Positions 1 to 7,260 of a stretch of DNA of 64,000 nt are shown here, piece by piece. The notes below the pieces were generated by a model, which worked only from the letters and a program-made list of their open reading frames with translations, did no database searches and was not told the origin of the DNA. The translations under genes were made by a program, and so were the position numbers. The stretch's first letter is position 1. Each line of letters begins with the position of its first letter. Source of the stretch: Oenococcus kitaharae. GTDB taxonomy: Bacteria > Bacillota > Bacilli > Lactobacillales > Lactobacillaceae. The stretch covers positions 1-64,000 of the forward strand of contig NZ_JANJQP010000001.1 in NCBI RefSeq assembly GCF_025758695.1. The letters are read 5' to 3'.

Positions 1-78
1 TGAACAGCTTAGTGAAGTTATGTCTGTTAACATTGGCTACCTGTGTCAACTAGCTAGTTAAACCTGTATACTAAATTC

Positions 79-143
79 TGGTGTGAAAGCACCATCACTT
101 CAAACTAAGTCTATCAGTGCTCGGAAATATCCGGGTGCTTTTT
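79..143 (+). ncRNA. Mini RNA unit, 65 nt, with strong promoter
   Basis: The promoter is TGTCAA (44-49), 17 bp, TATACT (67-72). The predicted RNA opens with a hairpin TGGTG/CACCA (79-83 with 90-94), continues with a linker of about 22 nt, and ends with a terminator around 117-138 followed by five T. No start codon with a ribosome binding site lies inside. Confidence 0.5.
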
Positions 144-186
144 GTTTATTTATAGATATCAAACATGTTTATCGTATATAATGATC

Positions 187-267
187 CATGGATGTCATGG
201 TCGATATCCAATATCTTTATCCATAGTTCACGCTATGATAGGTCCTCGCTTTATGCGGGGACTTTTT
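187..267 (+). ncRNA. Mini RNA unit, about 80 nt
   Basis: A TATAAT hexamer (177-182) precedes a 5' hairpin CCATG/CATGG (186-190 with 196-200) and a second hairpin CATAG/CTATG (222-226 with 233-237). The terminator pairs GTCCTCGC (242-249) with GCGGGGAC (255-262) before TTTTT. The -35 is weak. The layout matches the neighbouring units. Confidence 0.5.
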
Positions 268-284
268 GATTGTCCTTGGAATTT

Positions 285-322
285 AGAAAGCGCTTTCTTT
301 TAATGATGAATCGTGTTATTAT
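285..322 (+). promoter_or_regulatory. Promoter of structured RNA copy A with cre-like palindrome
   Basis: The perfect palindrome AGAAAGCGCTTTCT (285-298) overlaps the -35 TTTCTT (294-299). After a 17 bp spacer comes the -10 TATTAT (317-322). The palindrome resembles a CcpA cre box (consensus TGWAANCGNTNWCA) but deviates at its ends. The same arrangement precedes copy B at 14757-14794. Confidence 0.6.
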
Positions 323-328
323 ATGAAT

Positions 329-545
329 AGGGTTAAAGAGATCATAAGGAGCAGCCATTGGCCGCTAAGAAAGATTTCTCGTATGAGCAAATTGGATCTC
401 AGATGACCCGGAAGCAGTCCTTTCAGCATTTATGTAACGGCTATATTGGAGCGCAAGCTTTTGGTATCAACGTTCATTGAAATGTGCACAGCTAGAGATT
501 TTGGGCAGAACCAAATGACTCGAAACTGTTGAGGGGCTGTTTTTT
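329..545 (+). ncRNA. Duplicated structured RNA, copy A (about 217 nt)
   Basis: The RNA is predicted to start at AGGGTT (329) and end in a T-run. GGGTT (330-334) can pair with GACCC (405-409), and GAGATC (338-343) with GATCTC (395-400). These enclose a hairpin AGC-GCC/GGC-GCT (350-366). The terminator pairs ACAGCT (488-493) with GGCTGT (535-540) before TTTTT. Copy B at 14801-15019 keeps blocks such as ATGAGCAAA (383-391), TTGGATCTCA (392-401) and TCAGCATTTA (423-432), while its stems change in a compensatory way. There is no ORF of note. I do not recognise the family: T-box, 6S, RNase P, tmRNA and lysine riboswitch hallmarks are not seen. The own promoter and terminator suggest a free small RNA rather than a leader. 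Confidence 0.75.
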
Positions 546-558
546 GTATAATAAATGT

Positions 559-655
559 AGGCGCTTTCATAAGTGCCTGAAACTCATATTTTTTGCTTAC
601 TGTGATAAGTCATATATAGCACTTACAGCTCTCCCAACTGCCAGGGAGAGTTTTT
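559..655 (+). ncRNA. Mini RNA unit, about 97 nt
   Basis: The TATAAT (547-552) lies directly behind the terminator of the structured RNA. The 5' hairpin AGGCGCTT/AAGTGCCT (559-566 with 571-578, one G-U pair) starts at the predicted first base. The terminator pairs CTCTCCC (629-635) with GGGAGAG (644-650), followed by five T. The linker has no ribosome binding site. Confidence 0.5.
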
Positions 656-682
656 GCGTCTTAGCCACATGATACTTTTATC

Positions 683-755
683 CAAGGTGCTTGCACCGAT
701 AAATGAGCAACACAAAAATTTACAGCTGTCTTCGATGAAAAGTCGAAGGCTTTTT
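683..755 (+). ncRNA. Mini RNA unit, about 73 nt
   Basis: The -10 is GATACT (671-676). A hairpin GGTGC/GCACC (686-690 with 693-697) sits at the 5' end. After a 30 nt A-rich linker the terminator pairs GTCTTCGA (728-735) with TCGAAGGC (743-750) and is followed by TTTTT. A possible further tiny unit (CTGTCA 767-772 with TGACAG 804-809, then CTTTTC) follows but is weaker. Confidence 0.45.
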
Positions 756-862
756 GATACGACCTCCTGTCAGAGAACTCCCAAACGAAGATTCCAAAGA
801 AATTGACAGCTTTTCTGGTGCTTATCTTGATTGTGATAGATATTTTTTTAATATAATAAATC

Positions 863-933
863 TTGAGGACAGGTGCAGGTCCTCAAGGTTACCTAACTCT
901 ATTAATGCAGCCCACTATCGATGGTGGGTTTTT
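863..933 (+). ncRNA. Mini RNA unit, about 70 nt
   Basis: The promoter is TTGATT (828-833), 18 bp, TATAAT (852-857). The 5' hairpin is an 8 bp stem TTGAGGAC/GTCCTCAA (863-870 with 879-886). A 24 nt linker leads to the terminator CCCACTA/TGGTGGG (911-917 with 922-928) and five T. This is one of the clearest units. Confidence 0.55.
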
Positions 934-1056
934 CTATAATGATGGTTGAGGGAACCATGCCTTGTTGTTTTTTATTTATTTTTTGATAGTTGGCTTGTAG
1001 AAATGTCCATCATACAATGGCGGGTTTGTTAGCGAATGTTCTGGTAAAATTGAATA

Positions 1057-1173
1057 CGGGTAGTTACTACCTAAAACTAAATTAGTCTTAGTGCTATTTC
1101 AGTTTTCATGTGATCCGAACTAATGAAAAGGCGGGGATCGAAAAACTCTCCAGTGAATCGCTGGGGAGTTTTT
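1057..1173 (+). ncRNA. Mini RNA unit, about 115 nt
   Basis: TAAAAT (1045-1050) gives a start near 1057, where the hairpin GGTAG/CTACC (1059-1063 with 1067-1071) lies. An upstream promoter TTGGCT (990-995), 17 bp, TACAAT (1013-1018) may give a longer form. An inner stem GATCC/GGATC is possible near 1112-1138. The terminator is CTCTCCAG/CTGGGGAG (1146-1153 with 1161-1168) plus T-run. Confidence 0.45.
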
Positions 1174-1186
1174 CTATATTTAGGTT

Positions 1187-1274
1187 GTGCCATACTTCCG
1201 TTTAAGCTATTTACAACAAACGAAATGAGCATCGGACAAATTGGCCAGGCCTTCGATAAAAATAGAAGGTTTTG
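1187..1274 (+). ncRNA. Weak mini RNA unit
   Basis: A TATATT (1175-1180) follows the previous T-run. The terminator CCTTC/GAAGG (1250-1254 with 1265-1269) is short and is followed by TTTTG. An internal stem CGTTT/AAACG is possible. It is the least convincing member of the series. Confidence 0.3.
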
Positions 1275-1286
1275 TTTTATAATCAA

Positions 1287-1370
1287 GTGCGTAGGGGAGT
1301 GCAAACCCTTACACCCATAAAACTCAAGCATTGTTTAGTGTCCATGACTTAATTGTGATGGGCATTTTTT
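1287..1370 (+). ncRNA. Mini RNA unit, about 80 nt
   Basis: The TATAAT (1278-1283) lies inside the T-rich tail of the preceding terminator. The 5' hairpin is GTAGGG/CCCTTAC (1291-1296 with 1306-1312, one bulge). The terminator pairs TGTCCAT (1339-1345) with ATGGGCA (1358-1364), followed by six T. Confidence 0.45.
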
Positions 1371-1379
1371 AATTTTCAT

Positions 1380-1436
1380 TGAGGACACAGCCTCTCATAA
1401 TGCGCAGCACTCACAACTTATTAATAAGTGTTTTTT
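1380..1436 (+). ncRNA. Mini RNA unit, about 57 nt
   Basis: The 5' hairpin is GAGG/CCTC (1381-1384 with 1391-1394). The terminator is ACTTAT/ATAAGT (1416-1421 with 1424-1429) with six T. The promoter would be the AT-rich stretch around 1370 and is weak. Confidence 0.35.
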
Positions 1437-1450
1437 AGTATAATAAATGT

Positions 1451-1567
1451 AAACGCTTATAATAGATAGGCGCCTATCAATCGTTATCCCCCTCAACGCA
1501 TACAGAGTGTAATTATCCAAGTAGATATCTCTAGTATCTGGTTCCCAGCTGATCACTGGGAGTTTTT
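1451..1567 (+). ncRNA. Mini RNA unit with cre-like start region
   Basis: TATAAT (1439-1444) directly follows a T-run; a second TATAAT lies at 1458-1463. The sequence TGTAAACGCTTATA (1449-1462) is close to a cre box. The palindrome GATAGGCGCCTATC (1465-1478) forms the 5' hairpin. The linker has a C-rich patch (around 1488-1492). The terminator is TCCCAG/CTGGGA (1543-1548 with 1556-1561) with five T. Confidence 0.45.
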
Positions 1568-1607
1568 GTGCCTTGGATTCTATTTAACACTTACAATTTG
1601 GAATATC

Positions 1608-1801
1608 ATGCGAGATTTTAAAAATTTAAATCCAGATACATTGCTTAGTATAACGGAAGCAACAAAATATTATTTTCATAAAGAAAAGCCGGTTCATATG
1701 AATATGGCATATTTGCAGAGATTCCACATTATGAAATGAAAAATCGCAAGATGTGGCAAGTTAAAGATATTGATGAATATATCGAAAAACACAAGATTTG
1801 A
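1608..1801 (+). pseudogene. Frameshifted excisionase-like DNA-binding protein
   Basis: Reading from ATG 1608 gives a 43-residue peptide ending at 1739. Its N-terminal part (LSITEATKYYF) looks like the start of a short helix-turn-helix excisionase. Moving to another frame near 1708-1712 continues the family pattern through 1801: AEIPHY, then NRKMWQVKDIDEYIEKH, the typical end of excisionase or MerR-like prophage proteins. I infer one indel in an originally 60-65 residue gene. It adjoins the array and the TTTGCCACA repeats, supporting a decayed integrative element. No integrase gene remains in the window. Confidence 0.5.
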
Positions 1802-1830
1802 AAAGCCCCGTTCAAATTGAGAACTTGTAT

Positions 1831-1850
1831 TTTGCCACATATTTGCCACA
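1831..1850 (+). repeat. Paired TTTGCCACA repeats, possible integrase arm sites
   Basis: TTTGCCACA occurs at 1831-1839 and 1842-1850, an 11 bp period, directly after the excisionase remnant. A related ACCACATTTACCACC stretch lies near 2035. Direct repeats of this sort next to phage integrase and excisionase genes are typical arm-type binding sites. The assignment is inference. Confidence 0.35.
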
Positions 1851-1857
1851 AAATCAT

Positions 1858-1957
1858 ATAAAGTGCCTTTATATAGGCGTTTGATAATCCGGGAGGGGGC
1901 ACTAGGTGCAAATCTGGTGTCCTTGGGAATAACCGCCGTCATGGCGGTTATTTTGTG
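1858..1957 (+). ncRNA. Possible RNA unit ending in the repeated terminator
   Basis: It holds a hairpin AAGTGCCT...AGGCGTTT near 1861-1882, resembling the one at 559-578. A stem GGGCAC/GTGTCC follows near 1898-1922, then the terminator AACCGCC/GGCGGTT (1931-1950) with ATTTT. The promoter is uncertain (TATAAA near 1857). Confidence 0.3.
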
Positions 1958-1972
1958 CCTAAATGCCGGTAT
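1930..1972 (+). repeat. Left copy of 43 bp direct repeat (terminator plus tail)
   Basis: It consists of the hairpin AACCGCC/GGCGGTT, a T-rich tract and the tail GTGCCTAAATGCCGGTAT. A near-identical copy is at 9040-9081. The two copies bracket the PTS/aldolase/dehydratase operon and the unknown membrane gene. Confidence 0.75.
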
Positions 1973-2123
1973 AAAAAGGTTTGTGGACATTCATTGCTTA
2001 CTCATAGCATGCCAATAAATGCCACTAACTTTTACCACATTTACCACCCTAAAATAGGGCCATCGCCTCCGTGTGACCAATACATTTGCGTTCCCATCTT
2101 TCTGTACTATGAATTAATATGTA

Positions 2124-2137
2124 TGTAAGCGTTATCA
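2124..2137 (+). promoter_or_regulatory. cre box (full consensus match)
   Basis: TGTAAGCGTTATCA matches the CcpA operator consensus TGWAANCGNTNWCA at every position. It lies 245 bp upstream of the PTS regulator gene and overlaps a possible -10 (TATCAT, 2133-2138). Catabolite control of the sugar-acid operon is the natural inference. Confidence 0.6.
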
Positions 2138-2144
2138 TAAAAAA

Positions 2145-2259
2145 ATATCGCCAAGCATGAAAGTTAGGTCATTAGCAACTAGTTGCATGCCTCATACCAT
2201 CTAACAATTGTTTTGATACATGAAATGAAAGTACCAATGAGCGCTTTGAGTGCTCTTTT
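2145..2259 (+). ncRNA. Possible RNA unit upstream of the regulator gene
   Basis: A palindromic hairpin GCAACTAGTTGC (2175-2186) and a terminator-like stem GAGCGCT/AGTGCTC (2239-2245 with 2249-2255) with only four T are visible. It repeats the layout of the array units but is weak. It could instead be an untranslated leader element of the PTS operon. Confidence 0.3.
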
Positions 2260-2348
2260 AGTCACGGCAGTTCAATTCTGTTCACTATTTTGAGAAACAG
2301 TGCACAAAAATTGGAAAGAAAGCGCATACACTATCAATATATTCAAAA

Positions 2349-2354
2349 TATAAT
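2349..2354 (+). promoter_or_regulatory. -10 box for the PTS operon
   Basis: TATAAT lies 28 bp before the GTG start of the regulator. No good -35 is seen at 17 bp, as expected for a promoter that needs an activator. Confidence 0.4.
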
Positions 2355-2381
2355 TAAGTTGTTCCTATGGGGGGTGAGTTC

Positions 2382-4424
2382 GTGAATAAACGAGATTTGA
2401 TCGTCCTAACTGAGTTGGTTCAGCATCCTGATTTAAAAAGTGCAGAGTTAGAGAAAAGTTTTGACCTTACTCGCAGGCAGTTATCATATTCTGTGAAGAA
2501 TATTAACTCCCAATTGCTGAATAATCACTTACCCTTGATTTCTCGAACCTCTATAGGGACATTTGTCATTCCAAGAGAAGTTAAAACTTTTTTTATTGAT
2601 CATCCTCAATCCAGAACATCTGGCTATGTCTATCATGATGCAGAACAGAGAAGATCTTTGATTGTGTTGTTAATTTTGACTAGTTCTAAAATTTTGTCAT
2701 TGGCACACATTTTAAATCTCGTCAATGCTAGTAAAACAACAGTTGCTAATGATTTAAAAAATATTCGATCAGTATTAGGAGAAAAAAACTTAGTTTTAGC
2801 CTATACGAGGCAGCTAGGTTATTTTATTCGAGGTGAAGAACTATCACAGCGGATACTAATTAACCAAGCCGTGTCTGATCTCTTGCAGTACTTGGATGGC
2901 CGAATATTAATTGCTCGTTTAGCTGACTTAAACATCGAGAGGTTGATTCATTTTGTTCATCAAGTTGAAAGCAAGGTGGGAGTCTCATATTCGGATGATG
3001 CTTTTAATTATTTGGTTTATGTTTCGCTCATGCACATTACTAGAAATAGATCACAAAGGGTAAGTAATCCAAAGTATTTTTTTAATCAAATTGCTGACAC
3101 ATGTGAATTTCAAATTATTCGCGACATTTTAGATCCAAATTGGGTCTTTGATCAATCTGACGTTGAATGGCTATCAATCATTTTTCTTTCAGCGAATACT
3201 ATAAAAGGAGACTTTTCACTTTCCGATATAGCTATTTTAAAGGCCACACAGGAAATGATCGCAAATTTTGAGAAGCAGACGCTGTTAGAGATTCACGATA
3301 AACTTGATTTTGAAAAGCGGCTATTAGCTCATTTACGCCCGGCCGTCTATCGTGTGAAATACAAATTGCATTTGAATGAGATAGGCATTTCGCAAGTCAT
3401 GCCGAATGATCCTCAACATAAGGTTCTAGCGTCAGCGATTCGCAAAAGTATTTTGCCGTTAGAGGAGTTGACTGGTCGACCATTTCCGGATGAAGAAATT
3501 GATTTAATCGCATTTTATTTCGGAGGGGATCTTGTACAGCCGAGCGATGCTGTTCCTATCAAACAAAGGGCTGCAGTTGTATGCACGAACGGTGTTATTG
3601 CCGCCAAATTGATGTTTGAAAATTTGATTAGTCTTTTTCCAGAAATTAGTTTTTTATCAGCTACTTCTGCAAGAGAGTTCGAATCGTTCTCCAATGATTA
3701 TGATTTGGTTTTTACCACAGTTCCTTTGAATACGGATGCAAAACAGTATATTATTCAGCCAGTGATGTCCTCCAATTCAGCGTTGCAGCTTCGATACCAG
3801 GTCCTTAATGATCTAGGCATTCACGATACGACAATTACCGTAGATAAAATTCTGCGGCTAGCTAGGAAGTACACTCAAATATTAGACATTGAAGGTCTGG
3901 AGACAGATTTGAAAAAAATGTTTTCAGGTCAACGTAGCTTGCGAGAGAATATTGAACTACTTCCTAATTTATCAGAATATATTCATCCGAATTTAATTCA
4001 AGTTGCCAATGAAGATCTGACATGGGACCAGGCTGTACGCATGGCCACTCAACCTCTGATTGATAAAGATATTGTGACTGAAAAATATTTGCAGGTGATC
4101 TTAAGTAATACGGCATCTACGAAAAATTATAGTTTTTTAGGTTCCCAAATGGCCATCCCTCATACAACACCTGAAAATGGTGTCCTGAAAGATGCATTTG
4201 GTTTCTTAGTTTTGCGTAAACCGACAATTTTTCCAAATGGACAACAAATTTCCGTAATTGCGCCTATTGCTATCAAAAATACAACCAAGCATCTTCGCGC
4301 GATTGAACAGCTGGCCGCGCTTGGAACGGATCGTCAGGCAATGACTCAAATCGTTTCGGCAAAGGATCCTCAAGTAGTGACAAATTTGATTCAAGCGAGT
4401 ATTAAAAGAGGAGAGGGGAAATAG
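2382..4424 (+). CDS. PRD-containing transcriptional regulator with EIIB- and EIIA-like domains (MtlR/LicR class)
   Basis: This cytoplasmic regulator of the downstream PTS operon has about 680 residues. Domains in order: two winged-helix regions (about 1-60 and 85-150), PRD1 (about 185-290), PRD2 (about 300-400), a GatB-like EIIB segment with a Cys in VVCTNGV (about 405-500), and an EIIA domain with the phosphoryl-accepting His in MAIPHTTPE (about 535-680). PRD1 keeps both histidines. PRD2 keeps the first (LLAHLR), but the second position reads IAFYFGG, with Tyr for His. GTG 2382 is preferred over ATG 2367 because GGGGGGTGAG directly precedes it and overlaps the ATG. The EIIA and EIIB parts imply control by PTS phosphorylation. 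It is separated by one base from the aldolase gene. Confidence 0.85.
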   Translation: MNKRDLIVLTELVQHPDLKSAELEKSFDLTRRQLSYSVKNINSQLLNNHLPLISRTSIGTFVIPREVKTFFIDHPQSRTSGYVYHDAEQRRSLIVLLILTSSKILSLAHILNLVNASKTTVANDLKNIRSVLGEKNLVLAYTRQLGYFIRGEELSQRILINQAVSDLLQYLDGRILIARLADLNIERLIHFVHQVESKVGVSYSDDAFNYLVYVSLMHITRNRSQRVSNPKYFFNQIADTCEFQIIRDILDPNWVFDQSDVEWLSIIFLSANTIKGDFSLSDIAILKATQEMIANFEKQTLLEIHDKLDFEKRLLAHLRPAVYRVKYKLHLNEIGISQVMPNDPQHKVLASAIRKSILPLEELTGRPFPDEEIDLIAFYFGGDLVQPSDAVPIKQRAAVVCTNGVIAAKLMFENLISLFPEISFLSATSAREFESFSNDYDLVFTTVPLNTDAKQYIIQPVMSSNSALQLRYQVLNDLGIHDTTITVDKILRLARKYTQILDIEGLETDLKKMFSGQRSLRENIELLPNLSEYIHPNLIQVANEDLTWDQAVRMATQPLIDKDIVTEKYLQVILSNTASTKNYSFLGSQMAIPHTTPENGVLKDAFGFLVLRKPTIFPNGQQISVIAPIAIKNTTKHLRAIEQLAALGTDRQAMTQIVSAKDPQVVTNLIQASIKRGEGK

Positions 4425-4425
4425 A

Positions 4426-5073
4426 ATGCAAATTGATGAATACCCTATTTTTACAATTATCATGCGTGGCTATTCAAAAGAACAAGCTGATTCAATTATG
4501 CAAGCCATGTCTGGTTACGAAAAGTATTTTGCTGTCGAAGTGACCATGAACACAAATCATGCAATTGAGATCATCAAAGAGGGGCAGGCTAAGTTTGGTA
4601 ACCGAATTCATATTGGTGCCGGAACGGTATTGCATCTAGGGGAAGCAAAGCAAGCACTTGACGCGGGAGCGGAATTTCTTCTTGGCCCAATGGCATTTAC
4701 AAAAACCATCATTGATTTGGCACATCAAAAGAATGCGCTTGCTATTCCCGCTGCAATGACGCCGAGTGAAACCATGAGGATGTTTGATTCAGGAGCGGAT
4801 ATTGTCAAGATATTCCCAGCAACTACCGTTGGACCAGATTTTTTTAAGTCCATTCAGGCCCCACTTGGAGATTTGAGATTAATGGCTGTGGGGGGTGTTT
4901 CCTCTAGAAATGCTCAAGAATTTTTGAGTCATAGTACTAAATATCTTGGTATTGGTTCCAACATGTTTAATCGTGAAGATCTTTTGACAAACAATATTAC
5001 TGGTCTATCTGAATCCTTAGCGTCCTTTGTCGCAACACTGAAAACATATGGAGAGGTGGTATCGAGAAATTGA
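4426..5073 (+). CDS. KDPG/KDPGal-type aldolase
   Basis: This 215-residue class I aldolase of the Eda/DgoA family would split a 2-keto-3-deoxy-6-phospho-sugar acid into pyruvate and glyceraldehyde 3-phosphate. The Schiff-base Lys is K128 in GADIVKIFPA and the catalytic Glu is E38 in FAVEVT. GAGTV and the glycine-rich phosphate site (MAVGGVSSRN) are present. The usual PG(C/V)xTP motif reads PAAMTPSE. The length is normal. It is preceded by GGAGAGGGG and overlaps the start of the EIIA gene. Whether gluco- or galacto-configured substrate is used cannot be read from the sequence; the neighbouring dehydratase favours galacto. Confidence 0.88.
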   Translation: MQIDEYPIFTIIMRGYSKEQADSIMQAMSGYEKYFAVEVTMNTNHAIEIIKEGQAKFGNRIHIGAGTVLHLGEAKQALDAGAEFLLGPMAFTKTIIDLAHQKNALAIPAAMTPSETMRMFDSGADIVKIFPATTVGPDFFKSIQAPLGDLRLMAVGGVSSRNAQEFLSHSTKYLGIGSNMFNREDLLTNNITGLSESLASFVATLKTYGEVVSRN

Positions 5074-5555
5074 CAGTTGATTTAGTAATAGATAAAAATT
5101 TATTGCTGCCCCGTTTAAAGTTTCACACGCAAAATGAGGCTTTAACATACCTTGCAGATCAACTTTATAAACAAGGCAAAGTTAAGGCTGAGTATAGAGC
5201 GGCTATTCTCAAGAGAGAAGATGAGTATCCGACTGGGCTCCCATCTACCAAACCTGCAGTTGCGATCCCACATGCTGATTACAATTTAGTAAATGAGACA
5301 TCGCTAGCAGTTGGCACATTGGAACAACCGATTTCTTTTCACAATATGGAAGATGTTAAATCGACCCTCGATGTAGAAATCATTATTATGATGGCGATTA
5401 GCGAGCCGCATGGTCAAGTCGAAATGTTACAAAGAATTGTTTCTTTGATTCAAAATGAAGAACTTAGGAAAAAAATTTTAGATGCAACAACATCTGACCA
5501 GCTGCAACAATTGATCACACCGATATTACTGACAAATGAATTAAAGGAAAATTAG
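5070..5555 (+). CDS. PTS EIIA, galactitol/fructose-type
   Basis: This 161-residue cytoplasmic phosphocarrier passes phosphate from HPr to the adjacent EIIB. The EIIA type-2 fold is indicated by the active His H68 in AVAIPHADY. It starts with TTG (5070), overlapping the aldolase stop codon, with GGAGAGGTGG upstream. It forms a three-gene PTS set with the following EIIB and EIIC and is probably translationally coupled to the aldolase. Confidence 0.85.
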   Translation: MTVDLVIDKNLLLPRLKFHTQNEALTYLADQLYKQGKVKAEYRAAILKREDEYPTGLPSTKPAVAIPHADYNLVNETSLAVGTLEQPISFHNMEDVKSTLDVEIIIMMAISEPHGQVEMLQRIVSLIQNEELRKKILDATTSDQLQQLITPILLTNELKEN

Positions 5556-5564
5556 GAGAAAAAA

Positions 5565-5849
5565 ATGATTCGGATATTAGTGGCTTGTGGAAACGGGATT
5601 GCTACCTCTACTGTGGTAGCTTCAAAAATTAAAGGATTTTTAGTTTCTAAGGGCGTTCAAGCAGAGACAACGCAAACGAAATTGATGGAAGTACCTGGCA
5701 AGATCCAAGATTATGATTTATTAGTTACGACAGGCGAATTCAGTGGCCAAACTAAAGGCGTTCCATATGTGAAAGGTATGCCTTTATTAACCGGTATCGG
5801 TGCCGAACAAACACTTAACGAAATTTACGACATTACCCAGAAAAAATAA
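5565..5849 (+). CDS. PTS EIIB, galactitol-type
   Basis: This 94-residue EIIB has the phosphorylated Cys at position 8 in LVACGNGIATST, the hallmark of the GatB family. It receives phosphate from EIIA and transfers it to the sugar or sugar acid carried by EIIC. It is preceded by TTAGGAGAAAAAA. It is full length for a stand-alone GatB and lies 9 bp after the EIIA gene. Confidence 0.9.
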   Translation: MIRILVACGNGIATSTVVASKIKGFLVSKGVQAETTQTKLMEVPGKIQDYDLLVTTGEFSGQTKGVPYVKGMPLLTGIGAEQTLNEIYDITQKK

Positions 5850-5868
5850 CGTCGGGAGAAAATAACAA

Positions 5869-7236
5869 ATGAACTATGTAATGAATGTTTTTAACTGGCT
5901 TATTGCGGCCGGCCCAACGGTTTTGCTGCCAGTCATAATTACTATTATTGGTCTTATTTTCGGTCTGAATATTGGTCGAGGTTTTAAATCTGGCCTGACC
6001 TTAGGGATCGGTTTTGCGGGCATTAAGCTCATTTTGGATTTTATGACAACAAATGTGGGCCCAGCTGCCAAAGCAATGGTGGAGCGTACTGGTGTTCACT
6101 TAAATGCTTTGGATGTTGGATGGGGTTCTATAGCAGCGATCACTTGGGCATCACCAATTATTGCTCTACTGATTTTCGCCATATTGCTTGTCAACATTGT
6201 TTTATTAATATTGAAGCGAACTAATACTTTGGATGTCGATATTTGGAATTATCACCACGTTGCAATCGTGGGAGTGATGGTATTCTTTGTAACAAAGAAC
6301 ATTGGGTTAGGAGTAGGTGCATCAGTTGTGATGGCTCTGATCACTTTTAAGTTAGCAGATTGGTCACAGCCGATGGTTGAAAATTTCTTTCATATTCCTG
6401 GTGTTTCATTACCAACAGTTTCGGCATTGTCTTCACTAGTCATCGCCTGGCCGCTCAACTGGCTGCTTGATCGAATCCCATTCTTCAGAAAGGCCAAATT
6501 CTCAATTCGTGATGCACAGAAATATCTCGGATTTTTCGGGGACTCTATGATTATGGGACTGATTATTGGGATGGTTATTGGTGCGCTTGCGGGTTATAAC
6601 TTAATGCAAGTTCTTCAATTGGGGGTTAGCATGGCTGCAGTACTTGTGTTAATTCCTAAAATGACTGCCCTTTTCATGGAAGGATTGATGCCAATTTCGG
6701 AGGCTGCCCAAAAGTGGTCTCAAAAGCGTTTTAAAGGTCGTAAATTATTTATCGGATTGGATGCTGCTGTTGTAGTTGGAAATCAGGATGTTATTACAAC
6801 AGCCTTGATCATTATTCCACTGACGATTGCGATGGCGTTAGTTTTACCAGGAAACAGTGTATTACCATTTGCAGACTTGGCCGTTGTGCCATTTCGAGTA
6901 GCCATGGTTGTCGCTCTCACTAATGGTAATTTACTTAAAAATATCATTATTGGGTTGGCAGTTACGGCCTCGTTATTGTGGTGCGGAACAACCACGGCGC
7001 CAGTTCTAACTGCCATTGCTAAATCAGTTGGAATCAAGTTGGGTACAAATTCGTTATTTATCTCATCTTTCGCGGCAACGTCAATGATCCAAAGTTTTGC
7101 CGTTTACTTTGCCTTTACGACCAACCAATTGATTCTAATTCCAATTCTGCTGTTGGTCTTTGCCGTTGTTTGGTACTACTTCGATGGGATTAAACATGTG
7201 AATGCCAGTGTGAATGCTCAAACAACAGAAGCATAA
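5869..7236 (+). CDS. PTS EIIC, galactitol family permease
   Basis: This 455-residue polytopic membrane permease of the GatC family forms the translocation channel. Many hydrophobic segments are visible from residue 8 to the end, together with a GatC-type central loop (FLGDSMIMGLIIG-like at about 224-236). The substrate is not readable from sequence; the operon context suggests a hexonate such as D-galactonate rather than galactitol. It is preceded by GTCGGGAGAAAA. Confidence 0.88.
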   Translation: MNYVMNVFNWLIAAGPTVLLPVIITIIGLIFGLNIGRGFKSGLTLGIGFAGIKLILDFMTTNVGPAAKAMVERTGVHLNALDVGWGSIAAITWASPIIALLIFAILLVNIVLLILKRTNTLDVDIWNYHHVAIVGVMVFFVTKNIGLGVGASVVMALITFKLADWSQPMVENFFHIPGVSLPTVSALSSLVIAWPLNWLLDRIPFFRKAKFSIRDAQKYLGFFGDSMIMGLIIGMVIGALAGYNLMQVLQLGVSMAAVLVLIPKMTALFMEGLMPISEAAQKWSQKRFKGRKLFIGLDAAVVVGNQDVITTALIIIPLTIAMALVLPGNSVLPFADLAVVPFRVAMVVALTNGNLLKNIIIGLAVTASLLWCGTTTAPVLTAIAKSVGIKLGTNSLFISSFAATSMIQSFAVYFAFTTNQLILIPILLLVFAVVWYYFDGIKHVNASVNAQTTEA

Positions 7237-7260
7237 GAGAAAGAAAGAAGATTTAATTTT

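Larger units (their letters stand above)
44..1567 (+). other. Array of about ten mini transcription units
   Basis: This stretch has no supported protein gene. It contains successive hairpins followed by T-runs, all pointing right, at roughly 116-143, 242-267, 488-545, 629-655, 728-755, 911-933, 1146-1173, 1250-1274, 1339-1370, 1416-1436 and 1543-1567. TATAAT-like hexamers sit at or just after most T-runs (177, 547, 935, 1278, 1439), or further on with a -35 (852). In most units a short hairpin falls at the predicted RNA 5' end. The inferred products are RNAs of about 55-120 nt; individual units are listed separately. Open frames here are short, lack ribosome binding sites and run through the hairpins. 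What the array does is unknown. Confidence 0.6.

Noticed and set aside
329-545. T-box, 6S RNA or other common riboswitch as identity of the structured RNA
   Set aside because: No GGTGGNACCGCG sequence, no gene on the same strand directly behind copy B, and the 5' end pairs internally rather than with the 3' end as in 6S RNA. A database search could still change this.
754-939. Open reading frame of 61 codons in the array
   Set aside because: It crosses a promoter, a hairpin and a terminator, has no ribosome binding site and no recognisable sequence.
1077-1331. Minus-strand frame of 84 codons, and the opposite 65-codon frame at 1123-1320
   Set aside because: Both run through two terminator hairpins, lack ribosome binding sites and look non-coding.
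44-1567. CRISPR array
   Set aside because: Hairpins and linkers differ between units and there is no constant repeat; each unit has its own terminator. No cas genes in the window.
1694-1990. Minus-strand frame of 98 codons near the excisionase remnant
   Set aside because: It includes the repeated terminator and the TTTGCCACA repeats; no supporting start signal.
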